Shown here one piece after another: positions 9,529 through 17,990 of a DNA stretch of 64,000 nucleotides. Under the pieces are notes generated by a model. The model was not told where the DNA came from, did not search any database, and saw nothing but the letters and a program-made list of their open reading frames with translations. Each line of letters starts with the position of its first letter. Within the stretch, counting starts at the first letter, position 1. The translations under genes were made by a program, and so were the position numbers. Source of the stretch: Acinetobacter bohemicus ANC 3994 (lineage in GTDB: Bacteria > Pseudomonadota > Gammaproteobacteria > Pseudomonadales > Moraxellaceae); assembly GCF_000367925.1 (NCBI RefSeq), contig NZ_KB849164.1, positions 598,349-662,348 of the forward strand. Reading direction: 5' to 3'.

Positions 9529-10130
9529 TGATCATGCAACCGCAACCACATGACCTACTCTGGGGAATCACTGTTGCAGATCTTGCTTCACCCGTGCCTG
9601 ATTGGGTGAAAGAAGTTGTACAACGCGGAGACCCTGTAGTGATGCGCAGAGCCGTCACTCACAAAGGAATGATTCCTGTTGGGATTCGGGGAGTTGAGCG
9701 TTATCAGCGCTATAAACTAGAGATGCCGAGTCAGCAGATTAAGCAAATTATGAAGCCTGAGCAACTCTGTCAGGTAGAGCTTGAGCATTTTCCGCATTTG
9801 GCCAAACAGTTACAGCGCGTGCAGCAAACCATGAAAATGCTGCCATGGGTTTGGGGATATACAGGCAGTGTCGGGTTTGAGCTAGCCACGGGTATTCAGA
9901 CAGTGACTGAAAATAGTGACATTGACCTGTTGATTCGGACAGAGGGATTTTTGACCAAGGATGAAGCCAAACAATTGCTGCATCAGCTGGAACAAACCGA
10001 ATTAAAACTGGATGTGCAACTGCAAACACCAAAGGGTGGTGTGGCACTTAAAGAATGGGCAAGGACAACGGGAAAGGTCTTACTAAAACGAAATGATGGT
10101 GCAGTTTTGGTAAACAATCCTTGGCAGTAA
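9528..10130 (+). CDS. mdcG: Phosphoribosyl-dephospho-CoA transferase
   Basis: MdcG attaches the phosphoribosyl-dephospho-CoA prosthetic group made via MdcB onto Ser25 of apo-MdcC. It has a nucleotidyltransferase fold: WGYTGSVGFELATG followed by NSDIDLLIRT, whose two aspartates would bind metal, near residues 115-135. The ATG at 9528 overlaps the mdcE stop by one base; an ATG at 9534 is an alternative, and the ribosome site is weak for both. The length of about 200 residues is normal. Confidence 0.92.
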   Translation: MIMQPQPHDLLWGITVADLASPVPDWVKEVVQRGDPVVMRRAVTHKGMIPVGIRGVERYQRYKLEMPSQQIKQIMKPEQLCQVELEHFPHLAKQLQRVQQTMKMLPWVWGYTGSVGFELATGIQTVTENSDIDLLIRTEGFLTKDEAKQLLHQLEQTELKLDVQLQTPKGGVALKEWARTTGKVLLKRNDGAVLVNNPWQ

Positions 10131-10142
10131 AGGGATGATGGC

Positions 10143-11066
10143 ATGAGTTCAATTTGGGTATATCCAGGTCAGGGTGCACAAAAAGTCAATATGTTGCATG
10201 ACTTGCCTGAACATCGATTGGTTCAACACTATTTGGATCGTGCTTCAGTGGCTTTGCAACGTGATGTACTGACCTTGGATCAACCAGAGGCACTACGTTC
10301 AACAGAGGCAGTACAACTCTGTTTGTATCTGGCTGGTTATATCAGTTCAGCCATGCTGCTTGATGAACAGGTACAGCCAGATTATGTGGCAGGACTGTCG
10401 ATTGGTGCATGGACAGCGGCGGCAGTCGCGGGTGTCTATAGTTTTGAACAAGGGCTTAAGCTGGTGTCATTACGCGGAAGGCTCATGCAAGAAGCTTATC
10501 CTTCTGGTTATGGTATGACTGCCATTATCAATGCCGATAAATCGCAGGTTAGCCAATGGGTTGCAGATGTTTATCAACAACTGGGTAATATTTATGTCGC
10601 TAATTTAAATGCAGCCAATCAGATTGTTATTTCTGGTTCAGAAATAGCGATGCAGCAAGTGATAGAAATTGCACAAAATCAGGGAGCAATTGCCAAAAAG
10701 TTAAATGTAAGTGTGCCATCGCATTGCGAATTGTTGGATGCACAGGCACAACAACTGGTTCAGGCTATGGCGCAGATAGATTTGAATCCAGCAAAGTTTA
10801 AATATTTAAGTGGTACATCCGCGCGGTTAATCTATGCAGCAGAGCAAGTTAAAGAAGATCTGATCTTTAATATGTGCCGAACCATTGATTGGGAAAGCAC
10901 AGTTCAGGCAGCGTGGGAGCGTGGAGTAAGGTTACAGATTGAAGCTTTATCTGGAACCGTATTAACAGGTTTAGCCCGTCAGGTATTTAAAGAAGGAACC
11001 GTTCTGTCTTTTCAAGGAACGCGTTTAGACAGTCTTATTTGTGCGATGCATCAAGAAAGTGCTTGA
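10143..11066 (+). CDS. mdcH: Malonyl-CoA:ACP transacylase of malonate decarboxylase
   Basis: MdcH primes the decarboxylase by moving malonyl from CoA to the MdcC carrier. It is a FabD-type acyltransferase of 307 residues with the VYPGQGAQ N-terminus, nucleophile Ser86 in GLSIGAW and the partner His194 in VPSHCELLD. It follows mdcG after 12 bases, with AGGGAT as ribosome site. Its place in the cluster separates it from the housekeeping FabD. Confidence 0.94.
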   Translation: MSSIWVYPGQGAQKVNMLHDLPEHRLVQHYLDRASVALQRDVLTLDQPEALRSTEAVQLCLYLAGYISSAMLLDEQVQPDYVAGLSIGAWTAAAVAGVYSFEQGLKLVSLRGRLMQEAYPSGYGMTAIINADKSQVSQWVADVYQQLGNIYVANLNAANQIVISGSEIAMQQVIEIAQNQGAIAKKLNVSVPSHCELLDAQAQQLVQAMAQIDLNPAKFKYLSGTSARLIYAAEQVKEDLIFNMCRTIDWESTVQAAWERGVRLQIEALSGTVLTGLARQVFKEGTVLSFQGTRLDSLICAMHQESA

Positions 11067-11130
11067 TCATCGAATGCATAGCTAGATAAATTTTAAAAAA
11101 TCAGTCATTCAAGGATATGAGGAATTAACA

Positions 11131-11532
11131 ATGATTATATATGGAACAGCACTCTTAGCCATCTGCCATTTATTGGGAGATTATTTTGGTAATACCTTAG
11201 GTATGTTGCTAGGCGTCAAAGCAAATGTGGGTGGCGTTGCCATCTCAATGATCTTACTAATTTTATCCAAAGAGCTTTTAGCGAAAAAAGGATATTTACC
11301 GCAAGGGACTCAATTTGGTGTGCTGTATTGGTCTGGGATGTACATTCCGATTGTTGTTGCCATGTCTGCTGGTCAAAACGTCGTCGCAGCATTATCAGGT
11401 GGAATGCTGGGTTTGATCGTTTCAGTGGCCTCGTTGATTGGTACTGTTTTGGTGATTCGTTATTTAAATAAAATGAACAGCGACTATGAGACTTATGAAT
11501 GGCCAGTCGAAGCTCAGGAAAAGACAGCTTAA
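11131..11532 (+). CDS. madL: Malonate transporter subunit MadL
   Basis: A 133-residue integral membrane protein with about four hydrophobic segments, including the LLGDYFGNTLGMLLG and GVAISMILLILSKELL regions typical of MadL. MadL works with MadM in sodium-dependent malonate uptake, as known from Malonomonas and Pseudomonas. It lies 64 bases after mdcH and 47 before madM on the same strand. The gene is also called mdcL in Acinetobacter. Confidence 0.9.
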   Translation: MIIYGTALLAICHLLGDYFGNTLGMLLGVKANVGGVAISMILLILSKELLAKKGYLPQGTQFGVLYWSGMYIPIVVAMSAGQNVVAALSGGMLGLIVSVASLIGTVLVIRYLNKMNSDYETYEWPVEAQEKTA

Positions 11533-11579
11533 TTTTCGTTATAAAAAATATGAGTTCAATGATTAAAAGGAATTAAATA

Positions 11580-12341
11580 ATGGATGCTTTAATTGCGGTA
11601 TTAGGTAAAAATGCGCTGGTGACTGCACTTGCAGTCACAGGGTTGATGATGTTTGTTTCTCATTTGCTTTCAAAGTATTTGACCAGAGGTAAACTGCAAA
11701 GTTCTGCAATTGCAATCACCTTAGGTTTAGTCGTGGCATATTTTGCAGGCGTGTATACACAAGGAACCAAAGGCATTTCAGATATTGCTATTTTTTCTGG
11801 CTTTGCTTTGCTCGGTGGCGCAATGATCCGTGATCTGGCTATTGCATCTACAGCATTTGAAGTGGATGTTAAAGAAGTCAAAAAGGCTGGGAAAGTGGGT
11901 CTGATTGCATTAGCACTCGGTTGTGTTGTTCCTTTTGTGATTGGTGCAATGGTGGCATGGTTAATGGGATATAAAGACCCAGTTTCAATGACCACTATCG
12001 GTGCAGGCGCAATGACTTATATTGTTGGTCCAATTACAGGGACAGCCATTGGTGCAACTTCCGATGTTATTGCACTCTCAATTGCGATTGGACTGATTAA
12101 GTCGGTATTCTTTATGGTGGGAACCCCATTACTGGCTAAATTTATGTACTTAAAAAGCCCAAAATCTGCCATGGTATTCGGTGGTTTGGCTGGAACGACA
12201 AGTGGAACGGCTGCTGGTTTAGCTGGAACTGATGTACGTTTAGTCCCTTATGGTGCATTGGTTGCAACATTCTATACGGGCTTAGGCTGCCTATTGGGGC
12301 CATCTGTATTCTTTCTTACCATAAATGCCATTTTTGGTTAA
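11580..12341 (+). CDS. madM: Malonate transporter subunit MadM
   Basis: A 253-residue polytopic membrane protein with 7-8 hydrophobic segments and family blocks GFALLGGAMIRDLAIASTAFEVD and GAMTYIVGPITGTAIGATSDVIALSIAIGL. It is the larger subunit of the malonate:sodium importer. AAAGGA precedes the ATG. It is the last gene of the mdc operon and is followed by a strong terminator. Confidence 0.9.
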   Translation: MDALIAVLGKNALVTALAVTGLMMFVSHLLSKYLTRGKLQSSAIAITLGLVVAYFAGVYTQGTKGISDIAIFSGFALLGGAMIRDLAIASTAFEVDVKEVKKAGKVGLIALALGCVVPFVIGAMVAWLMGYKDPVSMTTIGAGAMTYIVGPITGTAIGATSDVIALSIAIGLIKSVFFMVGTPLLAKFMYLKSPKSAMVFGGLAGTTSGTAAGLAGTDVRLVPYGALVATFYTGLGCLLGPSVFFLTINAIFG

Positions 12342-12363
12342 ATGAATTTGTTTTATTCAGCAT

Positions 12364-12404
12364 GGGCAATTTATGGAGTATACATAAATTGCCCAATTTT
12401 TTAT
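12364..12404 (+). terminator. Terminator between madM and mdcR
   Basis: GGGCAATTTATG and CATAAATTGCCC form a perfect 12-bp stem with a 7-base loop followed by AATTTTTT. The T-run serves the plus-strand mdc operon. Confidence 0.9.
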
Positions 12405-12405
12405 G

Positions 12406-13317
12406 TTAAACATGCCTTGAGAACATACGACATTCAGCAATAAAGGCTAATAAGTTGGGGTCACGTTCCTTACTTTTTAAAAAAACTAAGCCAATTTGTT
12501 GTTTGATTTGATATTGTGCTTTGAGTCGAATTAATTTGACAGAGCTTTCATAAATCGTTGAAATACGTCCCGGTAATAAAGCCAGTCCAACCCCAGAACT
12601 CACCATACTAATCAACGTAAAAATATCACTGACTTGTAAAAAGACTTTTGGATTAATACCTGCTTTTTCAAAGACAAAATCACTATCATTACGTGTAGCG
12701 AAGCCTTTTTTAAGCGTTAAAAAAGTTTCATCTTTGAGCTGACTTAAATCAATTTCATCAAATCCAATATATTTAGAATCTTTATTGACCGCTAAAAAAA
12801 TATCATCTTCAAACATAGGTAAATGTTCGAATTCTTGACCAGATGTTGTTTCGTTAAGGGCAACAATAATCGCATCTAACTCAGTGGCCTTTAATTTTTT
12901 GACCAAATCCAAATTTGAACTTAATGAAAGTTGTATATCTAAATCGCCTCGTCTGAGTTTTAAGCCACTAATCACGCTTGGAATGGTATTCACTGTTAAA
13001 GAATACAAAGAACCTAAATGAAAAACTTTTGAGGCAAATCCAGCTGCTTCTCGGGTTTTATTGACCGTAGTGACAATATCCTGAACAATTTTCTTTGAAT
13101 GTTCTTCGAGTACATAAGCACTCTTTAAGGGAATTAAATTGCGCCCTTCATTTTTGAATAAAGGGCAACGTAATGAATTTTCAAGAGAATGTAATGCTTT
13201 GTGAACACTGACATTACTGATTTGCATTTCAACAGCCGTTTTTGACAAATTACCACATCGCATAAAAGCTAAAAAAATTTGAATTTTTTTAAGCGTCAGT
13301 TCTTCGTCTATTTCCAC
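12406..13317 (-). CDS. mdcR: LysR-family regulator of malonate utilisation
   Basis: A 303-residue LysR-type regulator. The N-terminal winged helix-turn-helix spans about residues 8-65 (LKKIQIFLAFMRCGNLSKTA ... SVHKALHSLE) and the effector-binding domain follows. It converges on the mdc operon, and MdcR proteins activate this operon in other bacteria in response to malonate or malonyl-CoA. The start is GTG with AGGAT upstream. Its target promoter would be about 8 kb away before mdcA, where a 17-bp palindrome exists. Confidence 0.85.
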   Translation of the reverse strand: MEIDEELTLKKIQIFLAFMRCGNLSKTAVEMQISNVSVHKALHSLENSLRCPLFKNEGRNLIPLKSAYVLEEHSKKIVQDIVTTVNKTREAAGFASKVFHLGSLYSLTVNTIPSVISGLKLRRGDLDIQLSLSSNLDLVKKLKATELDAIIVALNETTSGQEFEHLPMFEDDIFLAVNKDSKYIGFDEIDLSQLKDETFLTLKKGFATRNDSDFVFEKAGINPKVFLQVSDIFTLISMVSSGVGLALLPGRISTIYESSVKLIRLKAQYQIKQQIGLVFLKSKERDPNLLAFIAECRMFSRHV

Positions 13318-13822
13318 CGAGTTTTATCCTTAAATGCTGATGGGCGTAATGGATAAATATAGCATGCTAATTTTTAAAATGTTTAATGGAATGGTGTACT
13401 AAAAATGATGTTAATACTACGGATATTTACTACCTAATCTATTCAATCAGTAATTCGGGTTTGAAATGATGCTAGAAATTTTAGCTAGGGTTCTTTAATT
13501 ATAAACTTTTAGTTCGTATGCCTAATTTCTTATAAATAGATTAGAAATGGACAATGTTAAAAAGTTTGATCATCCTAAACGCTCTCATAATTATGATTTA
13601 GAAAAACATGTTTTTAATATACTGTTCATCATGAAAAATGCACCAGCAATAGGCCTTTTACGGGGATATGTGCATTCAATTGATACTCAAAAAACATACT
13701 CATTTTAGTATCGAAAAAGCATGAATCATCGTGATTTTAAAAGTACAAAACCGTAACATATCAATAAAAAGGATTTCATCTATGATTTAGATCTAAATTT
13801 CTTTAGAACAACAGGATCAAAT
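13318..13822. other. Intergenic region upstream of mdcR and the hydrolase
   Basis: About 500 AT-rich bases between divergent genes. It must hold the promoters of mdcR and of the hydrolase at 13823. TAGCATGCTA near 13361 is a short perfect palindrome that could be an autoregulatory site. Nothing coding or clearly structured was seen. Confidence 0.4.
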
Positions 13823-14506
13823 ATGAAATCGCCTACAATTGTGCTGGTCCACGGATTTTGGGGAAATGCTCTGCATTGGCAACATGTCATTCCTTTATTA
13901 ATCCAACAAAATTTCAAAGTAAAAGCAGTAGAAATTCCTTTAACGTCTTTAGCTGATGATGTTGAAAGAACCAATAAGATGATTAATCAAATAGATGGCC
14001 CTGTATTGCTCGTTGGTCATTCCTATGGTGGTGCCGTCATTACTGAAGCAGGTAATAATGAAAAAGTGGTGGGGTTGGTATACATAGCCGCATTTGCGCT
14101 AGATCGTTCTGAAAGCCCTGGCCTGATTACTCAACAGCATCCGCCTGAAGCTGCTGCTAACCTTTATCCAGACAGTGATGGTTATTTATGGGTCAATGCA
14201 GAAAAATACCATGAGAGTTTCTGTCAGGATTTAGACCCTTCAGAATCTATAGCAATGGCGATTGCCCAGAAAGCACCTCTTGCCAGTACTTTTGGTGACA
14301 CTATTGTGACACCTGCATGGAAGACTAAACCGTCTTGGTATCAAATTTCAAATCAGGACCGTATGATTGCCCCTGAAAATCAAAGAAAAATGGCTGAAAG
14401 ATTGAATGCCAAGGAGATCATTGAGCTTGAAGCGAGTCATGCTTCTCTTGCATCAAGACCGAATGAAATCGCGGATTTTATTATCAAGGCGGCTTCATCT
14501 TTTTAG
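13823..14506 (+). CDS. Alpha/beta hydrolase
   Basis: A 227-residue compact alpha/beta hydrolase. The nucleophile elbow VGHSYGG places Ser67. The likely acid is Asp179 in SNQDRMIAP and the base is His206 in EASHASLAS, a complete triad. HGFWGNALHW near residue 10 is the oxyanion-hole region. The layout resembles the EstC/RsbQ-like or salicylate-esterase-type subgroup seen in many environmental bacteria. The substrate is unknown, no signal peptide is present so it acts in the cytoplasm, and it appears monocistronic. Confidence 0.82.
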   Translation: MKSPTIVLVHGFWGNALHWQHVIPLLIQQNFKVKAVEIPLTSLADDVERTNKMINQIDGPVLLVGHSYGGAVITEAGNNEKVVGLVYIAAFALDRSESPGLITQQHPPEAAANLYPDSDGYLWVNAEKYHESFCQDLDPSESIAMAIAQKAPLASTFGDTIVTPAWKTKPSWYQISNQDRMIAPENQRKMAERLNAKEIIELEASHASLASRPNEIADFIIKAASSF

Positions 14507-14566
14507 TTTTTGAAATATGAGCATAACCGTGAGTATCGAATATTACTTTTAAATAGCCCATTCTCT

Positions 14567-14600
14567 TAAAATCCCTTTAAAAATAAAGGGATTTTATTAT
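14567..14600 (+). terminator. Terminator after the hydrolase gene
   Basis: AAAATCCCTTT and AAAGGGATTTT form a perfect 11-bp stem followed by ATTATT. The weak T-tract on both sides would allow action in either direction. Confidence 0.75.
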
Positions 14601-14866
14601 TCGTTAAAGCATTAAAAATAGTAAAAACCCTGATGAGTTAGCAACTATTGTTCAACTTTTCTCTATGTTGTGATTAAGCGTTAGCAACATCATTTTATGA
14701 AAAAGAGCCTATTTATGATTTAATTTTTTAATCTGCGAAACTTCCAAATCAGCTATTTTAAATAAAATGAAATAAATAAGAATCTCAACTAGAAATTGCA
14801 AAAGAACACATGATATTTTGTGTAAAAGCCGTACTATAAAAATGATTTTATTGAGTTTCTAATATT
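14601..14866. other. Intergenic region before the TelA operon
   Basis: AT-rich sequence of about 270 bases between a terminator and the TelA-like operon. It presumably carries that operon's promoter. No distinct operator or RNA structure was recognised. Confidence 0.4.
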
Positions 14867-15655
14867 ATGTCTCAGATTGATGTTCTCGTTCCTTTGGCTG
14901 AAATTGAAGTGAATCGAGCTGAACTTCTCTCCATTCAACGCAATGATTTGGTGCCGTTACTGAATGATCAATATCGTCTCAATCATTATGCAGACCAACT
15001 GATTCAAGCACAGTCTGTGCTGCTAAATGGGGTCGACCCACATTTAACGCAGCAATTAAGTTTAACCATCGAGCAACTGATTCAGTCCTTAGCAGATTCA
15101 AAAAAATATTTAAAAACGCGAAAGTTTAATGCTTTGCAAAAGTGGTTGGGTATAGATTTAGAATATGGTTCTGGTCAGGTTGAATATTATAAAAACTTAG
15201 ATCAGTTACTCAATCGAGCCAATCATTTAAGTCAAAAATTACAGATTGAGATTCAAAAGTCACAAGCCCGTTTTCAGCAGTTGCTTGGGCATCGCGAGCA
15301 AATGGCAAAATACATTCGTGCTGCGCAAGAGTTCTTGGAGGAATATCCAAATTTTGTGCAGAATCAACATCCACTCGATAATTTTGCTGATCGCTTAGCT
15401 AAAAAAATTCATACCTTACAGACTTTGCAAGCAAGTAATGATATTGCAATTACACAAATGCAGTTATCTCAGCAACTTTCTTTTACCTTGCTCGATCGTT
15501 TTAAAGAGGCACAGCAGGTGCTTATTCCTGCGTGGCAATATCATGTTAAACAAAGCAATCAAACCAGTTCGACAAGTGAATTGGAGAAGTTAGATAATAG
15601 CCGAGAAAACTTGATTAAAACTTTAAAAAAATCTCTCCAGAAACCAACACATTAA
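14867..15655 (+). CDS. Short TelA-like paralogue, coiled-coil protein
   Basis: A 262-residue, mostly helical, Gln/Leu-rich cytoplasmic protein with no signal peptide. Its second half lines up by eye with the TelA protein encoded next: LQTLQASNDIAITQMQ then LLDRF then LIPAW here, against LQVLQQSAMQTLPMIR, LVDKF and TLPAW there. Both end with a similar LENLIKTLKK/LIKTVN helix. I therefore read it as a diverged, shortened TelA-family paralogue. It is 20 bases upstream of the TelA gene and surely cotranscribed with it. Biochemical function unknown. Confidence 0.6.
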   Translation: MSQIDVLVPLAEIEVNRAELLSIQRNDLVPLLNDQYRLNHYADQLIQAQSVLLNGVDPHLTQQLSLTIEQLIQSLADSKKYLKTRKFNALQKWLGIDLEYGSGQVEYYKNLDQLLNRANHLSQKLQIEIQKSQARFQQLLGHREQMAKYIRAAQEFLEEYPNFVQNQHPLDNFADRLAKKIHTLQTLQASNDIAITQMQLSQQLSFTLLDRFKEAQQVLIPAWQYHVKQSNQTSSTSELEKLDNSRENLIKTLKKSLQKPTH

Positions 15656-15675
15656 TAATTTTACTTAGGTGTCCC

Positions 15676-16821
15676 ATGACCAATTTTGAGCATAAAGATT
15701 TACCTACAGACGTGACCACAGATGTCGTTCAGCAAAAATTTCAGCAACTGAATTTACAAGAAATAGGATTGCAGGATTCAGACTTTAATGAAGTGATGAA
15801 TGCACATAAAGAATTGGCTGAAATGAGCCATACCGCCGTCGCTGAATATGGTAAAAATATTGCAACAAAAACCTCGACTTATACCGATGAATTATTAAAC
15901 TTAGTGCAAAATAAAGACCTTGATAGCACAGGTCAAAAGTTAAATCAGGTGGTTCAAGTTGCGCAGCAGTTGAACACCAACAGTATTTTAAATCAGAAAA
16001 AAAGTTCGGGTTTTTTTGGCAGTTTGCTTAGTAAAATGAGAGGCGCGAAGCAAAGCTTTGATCAACATTTTAATAGCACCAAAGAACAAATTGATGTGTT
16101 GGTCAAAGAAATTGAAACCTCTCAGTCGGGGTTAAAAAGTCGTGTTACAACTTTGGATAAAATGTTCCATGGTGTACAAGATGAATATAAACAGTTGGGT
16201 ATTTATATTGCCGCTGGAAAATTGAAAGAACAGGAAATTCAGCAAGAAATAGCGTTCTTAACCACACATATTCAAGATCAATCAACGGTACAAAAAATTT
16301 ATGATTTCAATCATCTTGCCAATAATTTAGAAAAACGAGTCAGTGATTTACAAGTTTTGCAGCAATCAGCGATGCAAACTTTACCCATGATTCGGATTAT
16401 TCAATCCAATAATTTAATGTTGGTGGATAAATTTTACGCCATTAAGAACATTACTTTGCCTGCATGGAAAAACCAAATTAGCTTGGCCATTTCTTTGCAT
16501 GAGCAGAAAAATAGTGTCCAACTGGCGAATAGTATTGATGATGCGACCAATGATTTATTGCGCCGTAACGCAGACTTATTACATCAAAACTCTGTAGATA
16601 CAGCTAAAGCCAATCAGCGTTCGGTGATTGATATTGAAACGCTTGAACATGTGCAAAACACCCTCATTAAAACAGTAAATGATGTGCTTCAAGTGCAAAA
16701 AGAAGGTATGCAGAAACGTGCAGAAGCAACCACACGTTTACGTGCTTTGCAGAATAATTTGAATCATTTGGTTTTAGAGTCAAATACAGGTGGGAGCAAT
16801 AAACATGAGGATCGTTCTTAA
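15676..16821 (+). CDS. TelA-family (toxic anion resistance) protein
   Basis: A 381-residue helical protein of the TelA/KlaA family, which is linked to tellurite and other toxic-anion tolerance though its molecular role is poorly defined. Family features are the KKSSGFFGSLLSKMRGAKQSFD segment near residue 115 and the SGLKSRVTTLDKMF ... LGIYIAAGK block near 170. The rest is long amphipathic helices. It is the middle gene of a three-gene operon, between a short paralogue and a membrane protein, suggesting a membrane-linked complex. Confidence 0.85.
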   Translation: MTNFEHKDLPTDVTTDVVQQKFQQLNLQEIGLQDSDFNEVMNAHKELAEMSHTAVAEYGKNIATKTSTYTDELLNLVQNKDLDSTGQKLNQVVQVAQQLNTNSILNQKKSSGFFGSLLSKMRGAKQSFDQHFNSTKEQIDVLVKEIETSQSGLKSRVTTLDKMFHGVQDEYKQLGIYIAAGKLKEQEIQQEIAFLTTHIQDQSTVQKIYDFNHLANNLEKRVSDLQVLQQSAMQTLPMIRIIQSNNLMLVDKFYAIKNITLPAWKNQISLAISLHEQKNSVQLANSIDDATNDLLRRNADLLHQNSVDTAKANQRSVIDIETLEHVQNTLIKTVNDVLQVQKEGMQKRAEATTRLRALQNNLNHLVLESNTGGSNKHEDRS

Positions 16822-16851
16822 ATTGATGACTTACACTTTAGGAGAAAGTAA

Positions 16852-17772
16852 TTGCCTCCCTTAGATGAATATGCTGTGAATCCACAACAGATTGAATCGG
16901 GTGTCGTGGCGTTGAAAAAGCGCCAACGCAATGTGATGTTATTGTGTATTAGTAGCACAACAATTTTTCTTGCTTCTGTGGTGGCATTATTTTTACAACA
17001 TGATTTTGTCTATAGTTTTTTTGGTGTGACCACTGAACTTAAACAATTACATATGCCCATCAGTATAGATAGCCATCTTGCGGCATTGGGGCAGCATTCA
17101 GATTATTTTACCAGTTTGCTGTCATGGTTTGGTTGGCTCATTCTGAAGCTGTTTGTCTCTTTTGTAGGGGCATTTTTTGTCATTCATTTTTTGAAAAAAA
17201 TCCGTTTTTTTTATATTCGTTTTCAGTCTTTTATTTTGAAATTTGTCAGTTGGTTGATCGCATTTATAGTGTTGTGGTCAGGACTGACTTATCTACAATA
17301 TGATTTAAAGCATGATGAAAATGATGCTTATGCCGAAGCGATTCAATACGATAAAAATATTCAGCAAAGTGAGCTGGCCCAATATTTACAGCAAGCTGAT
17401 TTAGATGAGCCAGTGAAGGCTTATTTACTGGCGCAAACTGCGTTATTGCATAAGCCTGTCGATAAAGATGCCGCAATTCCTCAGGTTTTAGCTTTGGTGA
17501 AAGCGGAAAAATCAGATCCACATTTTATTGAATATGGTTTTAAACCTGAACAATTATGGACGATGCAGCATCAGCTTTATGGCAAGACTTTAACGCCGAT
17601 GGCTGAAAGTGTGTCGCGTCAAGTAGATCAAGCAGCACAAATGAGTGCCTTTGTTAAAATATTGATTATTGCGGTACTGATTGTATCTGCGGTTCTGAGT
17701 TTGATTTTATTTCTCTTAGCACAGCATTTAAAAGGTCGAGCTTTAAGAGTAGAGCAGCGTCTTATACCTTGA
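16852..17772 (+). CDS. Membrane protein of the TelA operon
   Basis: A 306-residue protein not assigned to a named family. Hydrophobic segments lie at about residues 29-50, 92-115, 122-145 and 265-290, with a soluble helical domain of about 110 residues between the third and fourth. The start is TTG: AGGAGA at 16840-16845 is ideally placed and no ATG occurs before residue 28. The 30-base gap after telA argues for one operon, so this may anchor the TelA proteins to the inner membrane. Confidence 0.7.
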   Translation: MPPLDEYAVNPQQIESGVVALKKRQRNVMLLCISSTTIFLASVVALFLQHDFVYSFFGVTTELKQLHMPISIDSHLAALGQHSDYFTSLLSWFGWLILKLFVSFVGAFFVIHFLKKIRFFYIRFQSFILKFVSWLIAFIVLWSGLTYLQYDLKHDENDAYAEAIQYDKNIQQSELAQYLQQADLDEPVKAYLLAQTALLHKPVDKDAAIPQVLALVKAEKSDPHFIEYGFKPEQLWTMQHQLYGKTLTPMAESVSRQVDQAAQMSAFVKILIIAVLIVSAVLSLILFLLAQHLKGRALRVEQRLIP

Positions 17773-17778
17773 TCATCA

Positions 17779-17825
17779 ACCCTAAAGGCTTGAATTGAGG
17801 CTTTTAGGGTGTGTATTTATTTTGC
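17779..17825 (+). terminator. Terminator of the TelA operon
   Basis: ACCCTAAA and TTTAGGGT close a stem that continues imperfectly through GGC/GCT, followed by a T-rich stretch from 17815. Confidence 0.7.
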
Positions 17826-17990
17826 CTTTATTCTGTTTTTAAACACCACATCCCTGATCAAAGATAAGATAAATAAGTTTCAATCTAATAATTCGATCTT
17901 AATTATAAAAACAAACTGTTTTACCTATTTAATAATTTATCTTATGATGACTGCATTCAATAGATATTTACTCCTTTGGAGACCTTTGCC

